Below, one piece after another: positions 11,638-23,027 of a stretch of 64,000 nt of DNA (positions are counted from its first letter, which is position 1; each line of letters begins with the position of its first letter). The DNA is from Lentinula raphanica (lineage: Eukaryota; Basidiomycota; Agaricomycetes; Agaricales; Omphalotaceae). Location of the stretch: NCBI GenBank assembly GCA_027919835.1, contig JANVFP010000012.1:1240001-1304000 (forward strand). Direction: 5' to 3'. A program made the translations under genes and the position numbers. The notes under the pieces were generated by a model. That model was not told the DNA's origin. It saw only the letters and a list, made by a program, of their open reading frames with translations, and ran no database searches.

Positions 11638-12999
11638 TGTATGTTGGGATTTAAAGCAAGAAGTTGAGAGTGTGAGGTTGGAGAAAATCCGAATGGGCAA
11701 GGAAAACCTCTATCAGAAGGAGGGCGGCAAAAGGGCGAGTGTGTATTTGCCAATGGAGTGAAGAAAGCACAGCTCTTGGACTGCACTTGGATGAAGAGAT
11801 TTTAAAAAGATGTTAGGTAGAGTTATAAGAGCAGAGAGGTCCAGGAAGGAAGCGAATGAATTTTTATGAAAGAAATTACAAGTCAAGAGGGGAAGAGCAG
11901 AGCTAAAACTCAATTTGTACCGCCCTCGTGCGAATTTTGGCGACATATTCTCCTGCGTCTGTCAATGAAATTTCATACGACTCTCTCCTTCTCAAATGTT
12001 TAACACATATTCTTATCCAGAAACAAGTATGTACAACATAACAGAGGTTACATTTCTATCAGTATTTGGGCAGATGAACACACGAATTGAGGCGTGTTTG
12101 CTCAGGAACCCAATTACCTAGTACATGTCTTCCTTCCGTATGTTTTAGTACTCTTGCAACCCGTTTTCTGTACCAGTCTATGTGATGCATGCTATTGAGC
12201 CGGGAACTCAGGTAGGACTCAGGTAGGACTCTCTACGATTTGCCCGCCCGTTGCCCGCTACCGGTTGCCTGCGAGTTAAACTCTGGGGTCGCCATGGCAT
12301 TCGTCATCAAACCATCATACCAGTGGCGTGTTCATCAGCACGAGTGTCGATTGGTGCCCTTGAACTGGAACTGTGAAAGCCAGTGCTCGACATGCATTGC
12401 TCTCAGTCACCAGTGGATCGTTTCCAGACAGCATGTGTTGAACTTCTGAGTGAGGTTTTGATACATGCTGAGAGATAAGTATCCGATGAGGTCAAATGAT
12501 CCATGAACAATCCAAATGCATGAGGGGCGCAGTCCACGAATCGCAAGTTGAAACACGGGAGCCGGAGCAGACGAGTGGGGTAAAGTTTCCTGGAGGCAAA
12601 TTGATTAGCGAGCAAAGGAGTGGAAGGTCAGAAACAGCTTCATGATTGGACTGGACCAGACACGATGCGGACACGAGGTGAACGGCCGAGTAGTGTCACG
12701 ATTGAACGGATCGTGGACAGAGAGTGTAGGCAAACCATAGTTAGTGACGAAAAGGTGTACGAGTGCTACCTCGGGAACGACATAATTTGCATTTGCGAGG
12801 TTGACGCCTACAGTCTAACGAGTTCGAAGGGTTTGATTCGTAAAAGTAGTAGAGTCTGGCATTTGAAGTAGCTTTTGAGGAAAAAGAGATGATGGTGGTT
12901 AGAGTGTAAAACGCGACGCGCTTGATTACATTTGTTTACCACACCCCTTGGCTTACATCTCATTCCTGGCTCTACATTCCCTCCTACAATTCCTCTTCG
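11638..12999. other. gene-poor divergent region
   Basis: About 1.36 kb between divergent genes. Short frames exist on both strands but none has splice or composition support. A small tandem duplication (two copies of about 12 bp, ACTCAGGTAGG core) lies near 12206-12230. Promoters of both neighbours presumably lie at the two ends. Confidence 0.4.
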
Positions 13000-14494
13000 A
13001 TGGAGACAGAACTCTTTCGAATATGGCATCTCATCAGCGAACTCAGTGACCAGCTCACACACAACCAGAAAATAACGAAAACCCTCTTAGGACAGACAAG
13101 TCTGCTTAAAGTTAGCCTACTTCTTCCTTCGAAAGGGCAAGAACAGACCCTCTGATTCGAGACTTGCCCTACAGAACGATGCTGCAGATGCTAATTCTGG
13201 ATTCGCATTGAGAAGGGTAAATGTCGATCTTTCGAAAGGTGAGCACGTTAGCTTGCAGACATCCTGATTCGCTATTCACCCTTCCGATTCGAAGAAACAT
13301 TTGAATCTGAACTGGAACGAACAAATGCTCATATCATCATCGAGAATCAGACGTTGAAGCAGGAGAACAAACAACTGAGCACACTGCTCAAGGAGTACGA
13401 AGCGACGTTGGAGACAATCATGGTCAAATTCCGTAACCACGCTGTACGGTTTATTCTTCACATTACATGGCATGCCTCTTGATAATTGACGCGCTCAATC
13501 TCTGTAGCTAGCAGCACAGCAGCACGAATCAACGCTGACACGACACTACGAAACTCTCCTTTTCGCACGGGAAACGCAAGACTTGTCGTCGGACCTGGCT
13601 TCAACGGCGAACATGACCCAATCCCTTCAGCGTATTTCTCGATACATCCGAGACCTGCTGTTAGCCATGGCAGGTCAAAACGTCGACCTCAATTCCCATT
13701 CAGCCGACCACGACGGTTTCGTTGACCCCGCCGAATTGTCGATTTTGATTGATGCTCTAGCAGGACCCAGCGGGACGTCAGACGAGGACAGAGATTCGCA
13801 TGATGAGCATTACCCAGAGCTGAAGGTTCGAGCTGACTGGACGTTGGAAAGGGAATGCGAGATTGTGAGACTCGAGAAGGAGAATGAGCAGTTGCGAAAA
13901 GTGTTGGGTATCGATCCGGAGAGTATCCGTGCTTCAGGCATCGATATGGAAGCGGAGATCAAACGGATGCAACATGTTCGTAATTCTGAACTCAGAAACC
14001 GAAGGAGAGACGCACCAGGTCATTTGTCTACCAATAGCGGAGACCAATGGGAACGCGCCTTCAACATGAACAACGGTAACGGCAACGGTGGTGTCAACAA
14101 CATCAACAACAACATCAATAACAGCCCGGTGTATATGTGGGATGCTTCGAAAAACCTTGGTGGCAATCAAGTCAACCAGCCGTCTATGCAGTACCCGCAG
14201 GAGATGTCCATGCCTGGAGGAGGACCGCTTCAGCGGTCGATGGAGGTTCCTGCTTTGAGGCCAGGTCCACAATCGGCTGGGCCGAGAATAGGACAGCGGT
14301 TCGTACAGCAACAACAACAACAGCCACAGCAACCAAGAGGAACTTGGGTTTCTGGTGTCGGTCGAGCTGGAGGACCTCCGCCTTCACAGCAGTCTACGTT
14401 GTGGACAAATCAACCTCATTCGCCTTCGCCTCAGGTTATGAACGATCGTCCGTGGCCTATACAAGGTGGTGCGGGGATGGACATGGGCCGATGA
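13000..14494 (+). CDS. SIKE/FGFR1OP2-family coiled-coil protein (STRIPAK subunit)
   Basis: Matches the SIKE family (Pfam SIKE, formerly DUF837), a small coiled-coil component of the STRIPAK phosphatase complex; in filamentous fungi STRIPAK governs hyphal fusion and fruiting. Exon 1 encodes a helical N-terminus ([14 protein letters not shown]). Later exons give [20 protein letters not shown], a long coiled coil ([20 protein letters not shown]) and a second coiled coil ([20 protein letters not shown]). Four exons join in phase. The last ~140 residues are low complexity: an Asn/Gly run from codons near 14070-14125 and a Gln run near 14305-14335. This Q/N-rich tail is longer than in animal homologues and may be disordered or aggregation-prone. 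Start 13000 is the first ATG before the conserved helix. Confidence 0.85.
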
Positions 14495-14738
14495 GTTGAC
14501 CTTGGGGGTGGATTTCTTTGTGTATGTTGGTGATGATGACGCTTCCCAGTCGCGCGTGTATAGTAACTGTAATGTTCGTATTGGATATCGGAACGCTCTT
14601 TTTGCTGGATCTCGAGATATGTCCCAAAAGTGAGTAACAAATACGTGTTTGGATATCATACAACAGGAGGTATACAGTAATCAGGTTCGAACACAGTCAG
14701 ATATAGAACGTTATGTTCAGCTTCCATATCCCGCGAGA

Positions 14739-16429
14739 CTACTCGGTCTTCTCTTTGGTCAAGGTCATCTTCCTCATACTGTTCCAACGACGCGTAGCAG
14801 ATTCCAGAAAGCTCGGTTTTTCGGCAGAAGGAGTTGTGGATTCGGATGATGCTCCGTTGTCACCCGATGACTGATTCACGACTGGGATGGAACTACTGCT
14901 TGTACTCGCTGAGGGGTTGTCAAGAGCAGCAGAGTCAGCTGTCCCCGTAAGTTGTGCTGCAGGGCCGCCACGCGTGACACCTTCATGTTCCCTCGGACGC
15001 CCATGAACCTCGAAATCCCAAGCAGCAGGTAAGATCGCAATAGGTAACAACCACGTCGCAGTCAAAACCACTCCATTCCCCTGATCCTTTGCCTGTACCC
15101 TTCCCCAAGACCAAGCAACGAACGCGCCGACGTAACCCAAGTACGGCGAAATCCGTTTCAGCATCATCACACTCGCGCGCATCTGCGGAGGAATGACCAT
15201 CAACGGAATCTGGTCGATTAACCACTTGAGTGCTGCAGTGATCATCGCCCCGCGTTTGGCAGCGGCGATGTGGGCAGAAGATAGTTGGGCGATGATGGGA
15301 GGGGGAGGAAGAGTCGGTAGCCCCACCAGGTGACTTGTAATGAGAGTTTTGTTGGAGAGGGGTAGAACGTTCGTTTTGTTTTAGATCTTGGAGCGGGTCT
15401 GGGTGGTTCAGATTTGCTAGTAACGGGTGTCAGTGGTGAGTTCGAGTTGGGCTCAACGGCAATTGTTGGTGTCCGTTGTCCATCTCCGGCTACCATCTGT
15501 GCATCGTCAACGTACTCGAGCTCTGATTCAGCAATCTCTGGAAGCTCTTGTGTAGGCTGTAGAGGGGTACACATCATGATGCCGTCTTCCTCTATGCCCT
15601 GAACTTCGCTCGTGGAGGTATCACCGGGTGGTTGAACATCTTCCGCCCGGCCCTTGCCCTTATCCGTCTTTGCTTTATTAGGGTCTGATGCACCGGCCAT
15701 GGCACCTAGCTTGTCTAGCATAGCCCACACACTTTCGCGTCCCTTCTCAAACCCTTTCCCAACTTCACCATTCATGATTGCCTCCGATGAAAGGAATTTA
15801 GCAAGTGTGGCATCGATACCACCGAACACTGAGCTAGAGATGGGGTTCGATGTTTCCCCAGCAGGAGGAGTAGCAGGCACGGAAGGATGGGCGTTGCATG
15901 ACTGAACGGGAGTAGGAGGAGAAGACTCAGCAGGAGTAGTCGTAGCTGGCCCGGGTGTTGCAGGAGCACTCTGGCTTTTCTTACCTGCGAAAGTGAACTT
16001 TTCGTCGATCAATGCCTTGATCTTCATCGCAAGAGTGCGAGTATCGGGTGAATCCTGGTCCGCGACGGGGCCATCAGTTACCATCTCTCCTGATGGCTGA
16101 GCGATGTCTCTATCGCTCATATTTTTGACATTTTCCTGTTTGAAGTTGATGGCTTTCACTCCCTCTCTCCAGTTTTCCAGCCCGGCTTTATAATAGTCAG
16201 CGATCTGATCCCAATCAGAGGCACCAGAGCCATCTGAAGGTGATCCAGATAGCTCCCAGGAAGTTGGGGGAAATGGAGGCTCTGGAGTAGATTTGAATCC
16301 ACTCAACGTCTTGAAACGAGCAAAAGCAGATAGTTTGGCTTTGGGGAATGTTGCATTTGAAGCAGTATTAGATTGCCCAGCAGTATCCTGAGCTGAGAAC
16401 CCAGGGTCTGCTTGTGATTCAGAGGACAT
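14739..16429 (-). CDS. conserved-looking membrane protein with an apparent -1 frameshift
   Basis: The N-terminal ~370 residues are Ser/Pro/Thr-rich (start 16429, MSSESQADPGFSAQ) and lead into TFYPSPTKLSLQVTWWGYRL. This frame stops at 15242. The adjacent frame, from about 15305 down to 14739, continues with PPPPIIAQLSSAHIAAAKRG and two hydrophobic spans (WLIDQIPLMVIPP and YLGYVGAFVAWSWGRVQ ... VVLTATWLLPIAIL). Reading switches between the frames at a C-rich run (coding strand; G run at 15301-15305). One extra base there would fuse both halves, and no GT-AG intron can do so. The gene may therefore be a recent loss-of-function allele or carry a sequencing error. Function unknown. The frame is also open upstream to 16675. 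Confidence 0.6.
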
Positions 16430-17069
16430 GATGGTTGAGAACAAAGTGTAATCCTCATTGTCAATGCTCGCTTCAACATGTTGACCATGACGCACTTGGA
16501 TCGTGGAAAGATAAGATAAGATAAATTTAAATAAGCGCTCTCTCTTTTGTGAGCCTCGAACTGCAGCTGTGGCAGAGCGAATGTTCATCGACATCGATTC
16601 CTCTATAGCGTTGGCAACAAATTCATTCTGACTCTCAATTAAACTGCGCTTTCTACACATATAGCCAACAAGCACAAAAATCTACTCCATCATCTTTTCG
16701 ACGATATATCCGAGTCTGGCCCTTTGAAAATCAACTTGCGAACCCTGGAACGATCGAACTTGTCTTCAACTCCTGGCAATCTCAAGTTTTCGGTTCGAGT
16801 TGGATTCTCTGTTCATCACTTGCAACTGCATCACTCTGTAACGGGGACCACTACCTGCTGTTGCTCTCTCTTAGGGTATGAGGCTTAAGCCACCCGCGCG
16901 ATCGCGACGCACCTCAGGACCAACATTGAACAACAGGCTGCGCAAACGCATTTGGCTCGAATGAAGGCTGCGGTTTTTTCTTTCTCATTTATATCCTTCT
17001 ATCAAATGATTGCAACGTTCTTCAGATCAACAGCGCTTGCCTCTATTTTTATCTCTTCCTTCAACCGTC
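16430..17069. other. divergent promoter region
   Basis: About 640 bp between the membrane-protein gene (-) and the mannosyltransferase gene (+). The first ~245 bases continue the open frame of the minus gene and may be N-terminal coding or 5' UTR. No other feature was recognised. Confidence 0.35.
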
Positions 17070-18839
17070 ATGACCATAGCTAATGCCTTTGCCACTGGTG
17101 TAAGAATACGCGTTGTGCTTTTCCTGTTCTGTTTGGTGAGTCTTCTTCGAGTTCTAGCTTTCTCATTATGTACTCAACCTGACACTGCCTAGAATGCTCT
17201 GTTGTATATGTCTTTTTCGGTCCTGCGAGACGACTTGCGCGCACTTGCTGCGTATCATCTGTATCATTCCACCTCAAATACCACATCCGATGATCTTCGA
17301 GGCAACACTGTCGCATCACATATCATCGAAGACATCGCACCTAGTCCAGTCGCGTCAATCGAGACGCCCGAGCCCGAGTTTGAGGGCAAAGCCAACGCCA
17401 CGCTGGTCTTCCTTGCCCGCAATTCTGATCTGGAGGGTGTGTTAAAAAGTATGGAGAGCTTAGAAACGCATTTCAATCATCGATTTGGATATCCTTGGAT
17501 CTTCCTCAACGAAGAGGAGTTCACAGAGCAGTTTAGAAGGCACGTATCTGATGCATAAGCCTTCAAAACAGATTGTGTTGAAACCAACTACTTACAGCCG
17601 CGTGAAATCAAAAACCAATGCCTCGGTCCAGTTTGGACTGATACCTTCCCGACACTGGTACCAGCCAGATTGGATAGACGAAGCAAAAGCTGAGGAAGGG
17701 CGTAATCGACTGAAAGCCTCGAATGTCATATATGCCGGTCAGTTGAGGCGTCGCAAATAGATGGATTTCCTGTGCTAACCGTCCCATTTCAGATAGTGTA
17801 TCGTACCGAAATATGTGCAGATTTAATTCCGGGGTTTGTCGTTCCTGCCTTTCTATTGCACATTGCGATGACTGATGCCCGCTTGACAGTTCTTTTTCCA
17901 GCATCCACTCCTTCAACCATACCGATATTACTGGCGCATCGAGTGCGTATCATTCTCTGATATCGTGGACAACGATTTTTTAAAGCTCACAACAGACCTG
18001 ATGTGGAATATTTCTGTCAACTTCGATATGATCCATTCGATTACCTCAAGGAACACAACAAGACTTACGGTAAGTTCTTGCAAAACGGTACGATGTTGCG
18101 ACAATTCTCAATACCGAGTAGGATTCACCATCGCACTGGAGGAGCTGCCTCAGACCATAACGACTCTGTGGCAAGCCGTGAAAGGTCATTCATTCTATAC
18201 TTCGAGTTATAACAACCCGCTGACACTGCAGTCGCGACAGAATTCAAGGAACAATATCCAGAATACATTAATCCAAATAACGCTCTGGCGTTCCTCAGTG
18301 ACAATGGTGGCGATACATACAACCTCTGTCACTGTGTGTATTGCTCCGAATGGTTCTGATTCCGCTCACCGACCTATGACCACTATAGTCTGGAGCAACT
18401 TCGAGATCGCAGATATGGACTTTTGGCGCGGGGAGGCTTATACGAAATTCTTTGAGTTTCTTGATTCGAGAGGTGGATTTTATTACGAGGTACTCATCGC
18501 TCACTGCTTGCTCTTTCCTCTCAATGCTGATATTGACTTTCATTTTCACTCCAGCGATGGGGAGACGCACCAATACATTCGATCGCTGCCGCTCTTTTCC
18601 TAGATAAAAACCAACTGCATTTTTTCAACGACATTGGATATCAACATGCCAATATCATGCATTGTCCACAACAACCGGATTACCTGACGGGATCTTGTAC
18701 CTGTAATAGGGTGTTGTCTATAGGTGATTCTAAGCCTCGCAAGGAAAATTGGGAGTTGCATGCTGAATATTCTGGTATAGATTATAGACGTTATTCTTGT
18801 CTACCGCGGTACAACAGAGCGCTTGGTGCTAAATGGTGA
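17070..18839 (+). CDS. Kre2/Mnt1-family alpha-1,2-mannosyltransferase (GT15)
   Basis: A Golgi type II membrane glycosyltransferase that extends N- and O-linked mannans with GDP-mannose. The N-terminus carries a signal anchor (VRIRVVLFLFCL), followed by a stem region. The catalytic domain begins at ANATLVFLARNSDLEG and continues with the GT15 signatures YPWIFLNEEEF, QFGLIPSRHWYQPDWID, YRNMCRFNSGFFFQHPLL, YYWRIEPDVEYFC, NFEIADMDFWR, RGGFYYERWGDAPIHSIA and HFFNDIGYQH. The C-terminus has the Cys-rich C-T-C ... YSCLPRY block ending at 18839. At least seven short introns are required and all keep phase; the last (from about 18724) removes a segment before DYRRYSC. All the motifs seen are intact, so it is probably active in cell-wall mannoprotein glycosylation. 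Confidence 0.92.
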
Positions 18840-19725
18840 CAATATTCGGACCACTTCTGGCAGGAGCTAGAAATCAGAGGCCGGTGCTGGACACCTCTAT
18901 GCTCGACATATCATCAGAGGTTCAATTTCATGGCTGGCTGCTCATTGATACAAGGTTATGAAGCGTTCATTCCTGTAATCAGTGCAAGTTCAAGTTTCAA
19001 CTGCTGGTGTCCCCACTTTCGTTCATCTTTCCATGATATAATCGGACGCATCACTACCATAATATACTACTTTACAATTACCATGTCATACAGTCAGTAA
19101 GTACTGGAATACCTGAACACCAAATGTATAGCCTGGCTTATTTCAAGAAGAAGAAAAGTCAAAGTTCTAAGTACAGTTGAAGGATTCGTACTCGACAACG
19201 TGATCGCTCAAGTGGTCCGTGCGCATAGCTGAAAACTATAAAATGGGCCCTCGAACGAATGTACTCCTCATACTTACCTTGATGGCACAAGCCCCTTCAC
19301 GTATCCGGGTTTGTGGGCTGTGGAGACCCCTCATAGCACGGCGACCTTGTCCATACAAGAGGTGTCTGCAGCTTGTATAGGCTCAGGCTTATGCACCGTC
19401 TCAATATTTTCCTGTCCCACTCGGCCACTCTGGCTGTGTGGGCGCTTTTTTTCGGTCCGATTAGTGCGCTAACCCTAATCTAGGGTCAGAGTAAGCCTTT
19501 TGTGGCAACGTCAACGAGCCGCCTTTGGGCAAGTTCAACTGAGCAGTAAGCGCCTGAGCGCCTGAATGGTCCAGTGATAAGAGGTGATGCTGCTGATGCA
19601 TGATTAATGAACGTTGAACATTCTTGAACTTTGACGGTGATCTCCACCGCTACACTGTGCTACATGCTCTGTCATTGTACGAGTTATTACGAGCTGCGAT
19701 ATTTGAATACTATGTAATTCATCAT
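18840..19725. other. intergenic region
   Basis: About 890 bp between converging genes. No gene, tRNA-like box pair or inverted-repeat element could be supported. Confidence 0.4.
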
Positions 19726-21789
19726 CTATGTGTTCAGCCAAAAATTTTCCTCTGTCTTATGAGCACAACCCATGGTGTGATCCAGACCCTGAATTGCTAC
19801 TACACCACGTTCACCTCCTACTAAATTTGATATTCCTTGCTCAGATTTTGTGGCCATGGGAGTACCAGCTAAGCATAGCACAGGGGTCTTTCTGATTATG
19901 CCGAGAGAGGATACACCAAAATTGTGGTCAAAATCTGAACTATCCACAAGTTCGATTAAGTCTTGAAAAGGATCTTCTGATTCTCCATCACTGCTAACCT
20001 CAGACTGAGAGCGGCGCCCCACTGTTGTCGAAGGTGGGAATGGCAAAAAAAACCCAGCGGTTGTCGATGATTTGGCAGAGGTGTCCAATTTGTTTGAACC
20101 AAGTTCTTCAGGTGAGGCAAATCGCACAACGCGAACGAGCTTGTTCCGCCAGCTTGTGTGTATACGTTCACGGACCTTCATAAGTTGAACCAAACCTTCC
20201 GCCCATCCTCGTTCCCATTCTCTCTGGACGTTCATGAGGAGTGGCTGGAGGATATCTGGTGGAGGCATGTCTGCATTGGGTGGGATCATGGACGCGGGAA
20301 CGTAGAGGGTGGTAGTAACATGGCGTAGCGTCGGAAGAGGAGGTAGAATACGGACACGTTCGGGTGTACTGGTATCTGTCTTGGAGGAAGAAGACCCGCC
20401 GCCGGAGGGCGTATCGCCCTTGCGGAGGGAGAGTGTAGCAGAAGCAAGGCCCTTTCTACCTTGTGTACGCGCACGATTACGCATTTGTGATGACTTCACC
20501 GACTTATCCTTTCCCAATTCCTTTTCGGCACCAAACGTATCGAGCCATGCGTTTATTATCTTCTCTCTTTCCCTCGCTTTGCTTATCCCAGCAATGGCAC
20601 AACTCATAGAAACACTACCCCATTCTCGAGCGTTATCTCTGATTGCAATGTCGTTGTTGCGTAGAATATTGCAGTTATCCAGAACTAAATGAGTAAGGGA
20701 TGGATAATGATGAAGGATATGAGGGAGGGAGTTCTCTGGAATGAGACACGTCGAAAGGTCTAGAAATTTCAGATGGGGAGTTGGAGACAAATGTCCGTTG
20801 GCAGGCTGAAGGTGATATTTCCTCGATGGGACGGAGCCTGCAGGAATGGACGCTCCGTATGACGGTGGATGAGGAACGGGAGTTTGAGTGAGGGATCGAG
20901 TGATATTTCGAGAGGGAAAACGCAGTTGAAGGGTATGGAGAGACATGCGGAGGAGTGGTCCTCGAAGCAGGCTAGGAAATGTTGACTCGAGTTGGAAGAA
21001 TACGATGGGTTGTGCGAATCCCATTGCTAATGTTCGCTGGGGGAGTCCAAGAGAGAAGGTTTGTGGTGGACTGACTTCAGAGCCTTCGCTTGTAGCCGTT
21101 TCGTTAGTCAAAGGGTCTTGGACGATCGACAGTGTAGAAAGTCGGCCTCTGGGCCAGCGCGATAATGCTTCCAATAATGAATCGAAATATAGGCCCTGTA
21201 TTTCATTGAGTAAATTGGATATGGAGATCTATAGTCTTCTCGTACACTGAGGAACTGCTGATAATTGGCTTTCTGGACGCTATATCGGGTGTTAGCGAGT
21301 CTGAAACCCAAGCAGTAGCAATTGAGATACATACTAGGGTTTGAATCGCAAGGAAAGAGACCGCAGGCTACCAGCACATTTCAAGCATCTTCCTCCTCTA
21401 TCAATCGAGAAGAGCTCTTCTAGGTGTTCTGGGGCAAGATTCTTTGGGCCAATCCATAACGTTAAAGTTGTTAGATTGGGCAGTAAGTTCAATATATGAA
21501 GTACGGTTTCTGCATCAGCAGTCCATGTCTCTAAGTACAGCTCCTGTACCCAGATTCGAGGTTCGTCTCCGATGTTCAATCCCTGGGCCTGTGGCCGAAT
21601 CCGTTGATATAGCTTCGATAGGTCGGACTGGTCTGCTTGAATCCGGATTCGCCGAAAAAGCTGATATCGCGGTACAGGTGAGCGTGGAATGGCACGAGTC
21701 AAAGCAAGAAGAGTTGGTCTAACGTCGAGTTCATCGAGCTGATCTATGAAGGCTGCATAAATCTCTGCTGGAAGGCAGGAAAAGAGCAT
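19726..21789 (-). CDS. F-box/LRR-like protein
   Basis: The N-terminus MLFSCLPAEIYAAFIDQLDE resembles a degenerate F-box, followed by LRR-like stretches (VQELYLETWTADAETVLHIL, LLPNLTTLTLWI, LRSLSLRFKP). Three exons join in phase: a 55-nt intron after FKP, a small exon reading YVQKANYQQFLS, and a ~50-nt intron before GLYFDSLLEALSRWP. The large last exon has further leucine-rich segments (HLKFLDLSTCLI, LTHLVLDNCNIL) and a Ser/Lys-rich insert. Such proteins typically recruit substrates to SCF ubiquitin ligases, but no target can be inferred. An in-frame ATG at 21822 is an alternative start. The 5' end faces the prefoldin gene across only 76 bp. Confidence 0.75.
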
Positions 21790-21865
21790 ACCTTCCCACG
21801 AGATCAAAGCTAGATGTATCAAAATTTATGCACGTGAACGGTGAAGAGGTTTCCTCGATACCATC
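21790..21865. promoter_or_regulatory. very short bidirectional promoter
   Basis: Only 76 bp separate the ATG of the LRR-like gene (-) from the ATG of prefoldin subunit 1 (+). Both 5' UTRs and core promoters must share or overlap this stretch, or transcripts must start inside the neighbouring gene. No TATA box is evident. If 21822 is the true start of the minus gene, only 43 bp remain. Confidence 0.5.
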
Positions 21866-22444
21866 ATGTCATTGCCCGACGAGACCCTCCGTAAGGTCTA
21901 TATACGCATTCTATAACCATGATAGAGGTACTCATATTTGGATAGATTCTTGTCCAAATACAGCAAACCGCTATCCAGTCACAACGCGCACATACTCTCA
22001 CTACTCAGCAAACTTCTGTGAAAGAACGCGAGCGAAGGATATTACAGCTCACGATAGAAGAAATTGGCGCGATCAAGGAAGATGTGAACTTGTATAAAGG
22101 TGTCGGAAAGATGTGTGTTGACTCCATCACTCCGTGACTTTAGTGTCATCTCAACACATCTCAAGGTTCATGTTGGTCCCGAGGAACGACATGGAGAAGC
22201 AGCTCAAATCGCAAGAGAAGGAGCTTTCGGATGATATCGCGAGCTTGAATAAGAAGGTGCGCTGTGAGCGACATTCGTAGGAAATACTCTGATCTAGCGA
22301 TGATGAATGATGTAGTCGAAATATCTGGAGAAACAGTTCAACGAGGCACAAGCTCAGCTACGAGATATTGTGTGTTGCTATTCTATGGTAGTTGCTACTG
22401 CTGCTAATGATTTTCTTTAGTTCCATCACGCACCAAAGCAATAG
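21866..22444 (+). CDS. PFD1: prefoldin subunit 1
   Basis: A beta-type subunit of the hexameric prefoldin co-chaperone, which hands unfolded actin and tubulin to the CCT chaperonin in the cytosol. Five exons: MSLPDETLRK (from 21866), then an exon starting ILVQIQQTAIQSQ with the first coiled coil (KERERRILQLTIEEI) and the hairpin YKGVGKM, then FMLVPRNDMEKQLKSQEKEL and IASLNKK, then SKYLEKQFNEAQAQLRDI, then FHHAPKQ and stop at 22444. Every intron has GT-AG borders and keeps phase. Total length of about 120 residues is normal for the family and both coiled coils are complete. Confidence 0.95.
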
Positions 22445-23027
22445 AAGTATCGCCGCTTTCGTTCTCCTGATCCCGCCTCATATTCGCAGGAAGGTTTTTG
22501 AACGTCCAATTATTGACACCCTTTCGCTGCCATTCAGCCTGTTAGTTAGCCAGTCATCAATTAGTTCTCGGATAGACCAGCTTCATTCTCGAGGCCAATT
22601 GGACTGAAGCTGCTACTAATTCCTCATCCTGTTCTGTACTTCATCTCATTTCATGATTCTACTCTAACGAGGCCTAACGAGGCGCTGTTCCTTGTAATAT
22701 CTATTCGAACGACGTTTAAGAATTTCGCCATTTAAATCCATATATTGACTCACATTTCAGTTAAGAAATCACTGAGTATAACATAGTTGCAAAACCGCTA
22801 TGAGCATTTCATGAGTTGAGTCGAAGTTTTTGGGAACGTCGAACTTAGAACCTTCCTTGTTTATGTAATCAAAAATTTCGGAGCGAATTGCAGAAGTCTT
22901 CAACTTGCATTCGAACCTCCTTTGCCGTGGTTCCCTCTTCCCGTATCCACTGGCGCGAAGCTCGATATCTATCTTAACTTCAAGTACCGATTAGAGCAGC
23001 TCGTACATCTCCCTCTCACAGCTGAAA
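22445..23027. other. intergenic region
   Basis: About 580 bp between two plus-strand genes; a few residual frames without support. A short repeat (CTAACGAGGC twice) occurs near 22664-22683. Presumably the 3' UTR of PFD1 and the promoter of the Snu114 gene. Confidence 0.35.

Noticed and set aside
14685..14705. GGTTCGAAC string resembling a tRNA B box
   Set aside because: No A box at proper spacing and no cloverleaf; likewise for similar strings near 22915 and 44500.
21195..21330. Apparent frame conflict between exons of the LRR-like gene at 19726-21789
   Set aside because: A small middle exon (YVQKANYQQFLS) with introns of 55 and about 50 nt resolves the frame.
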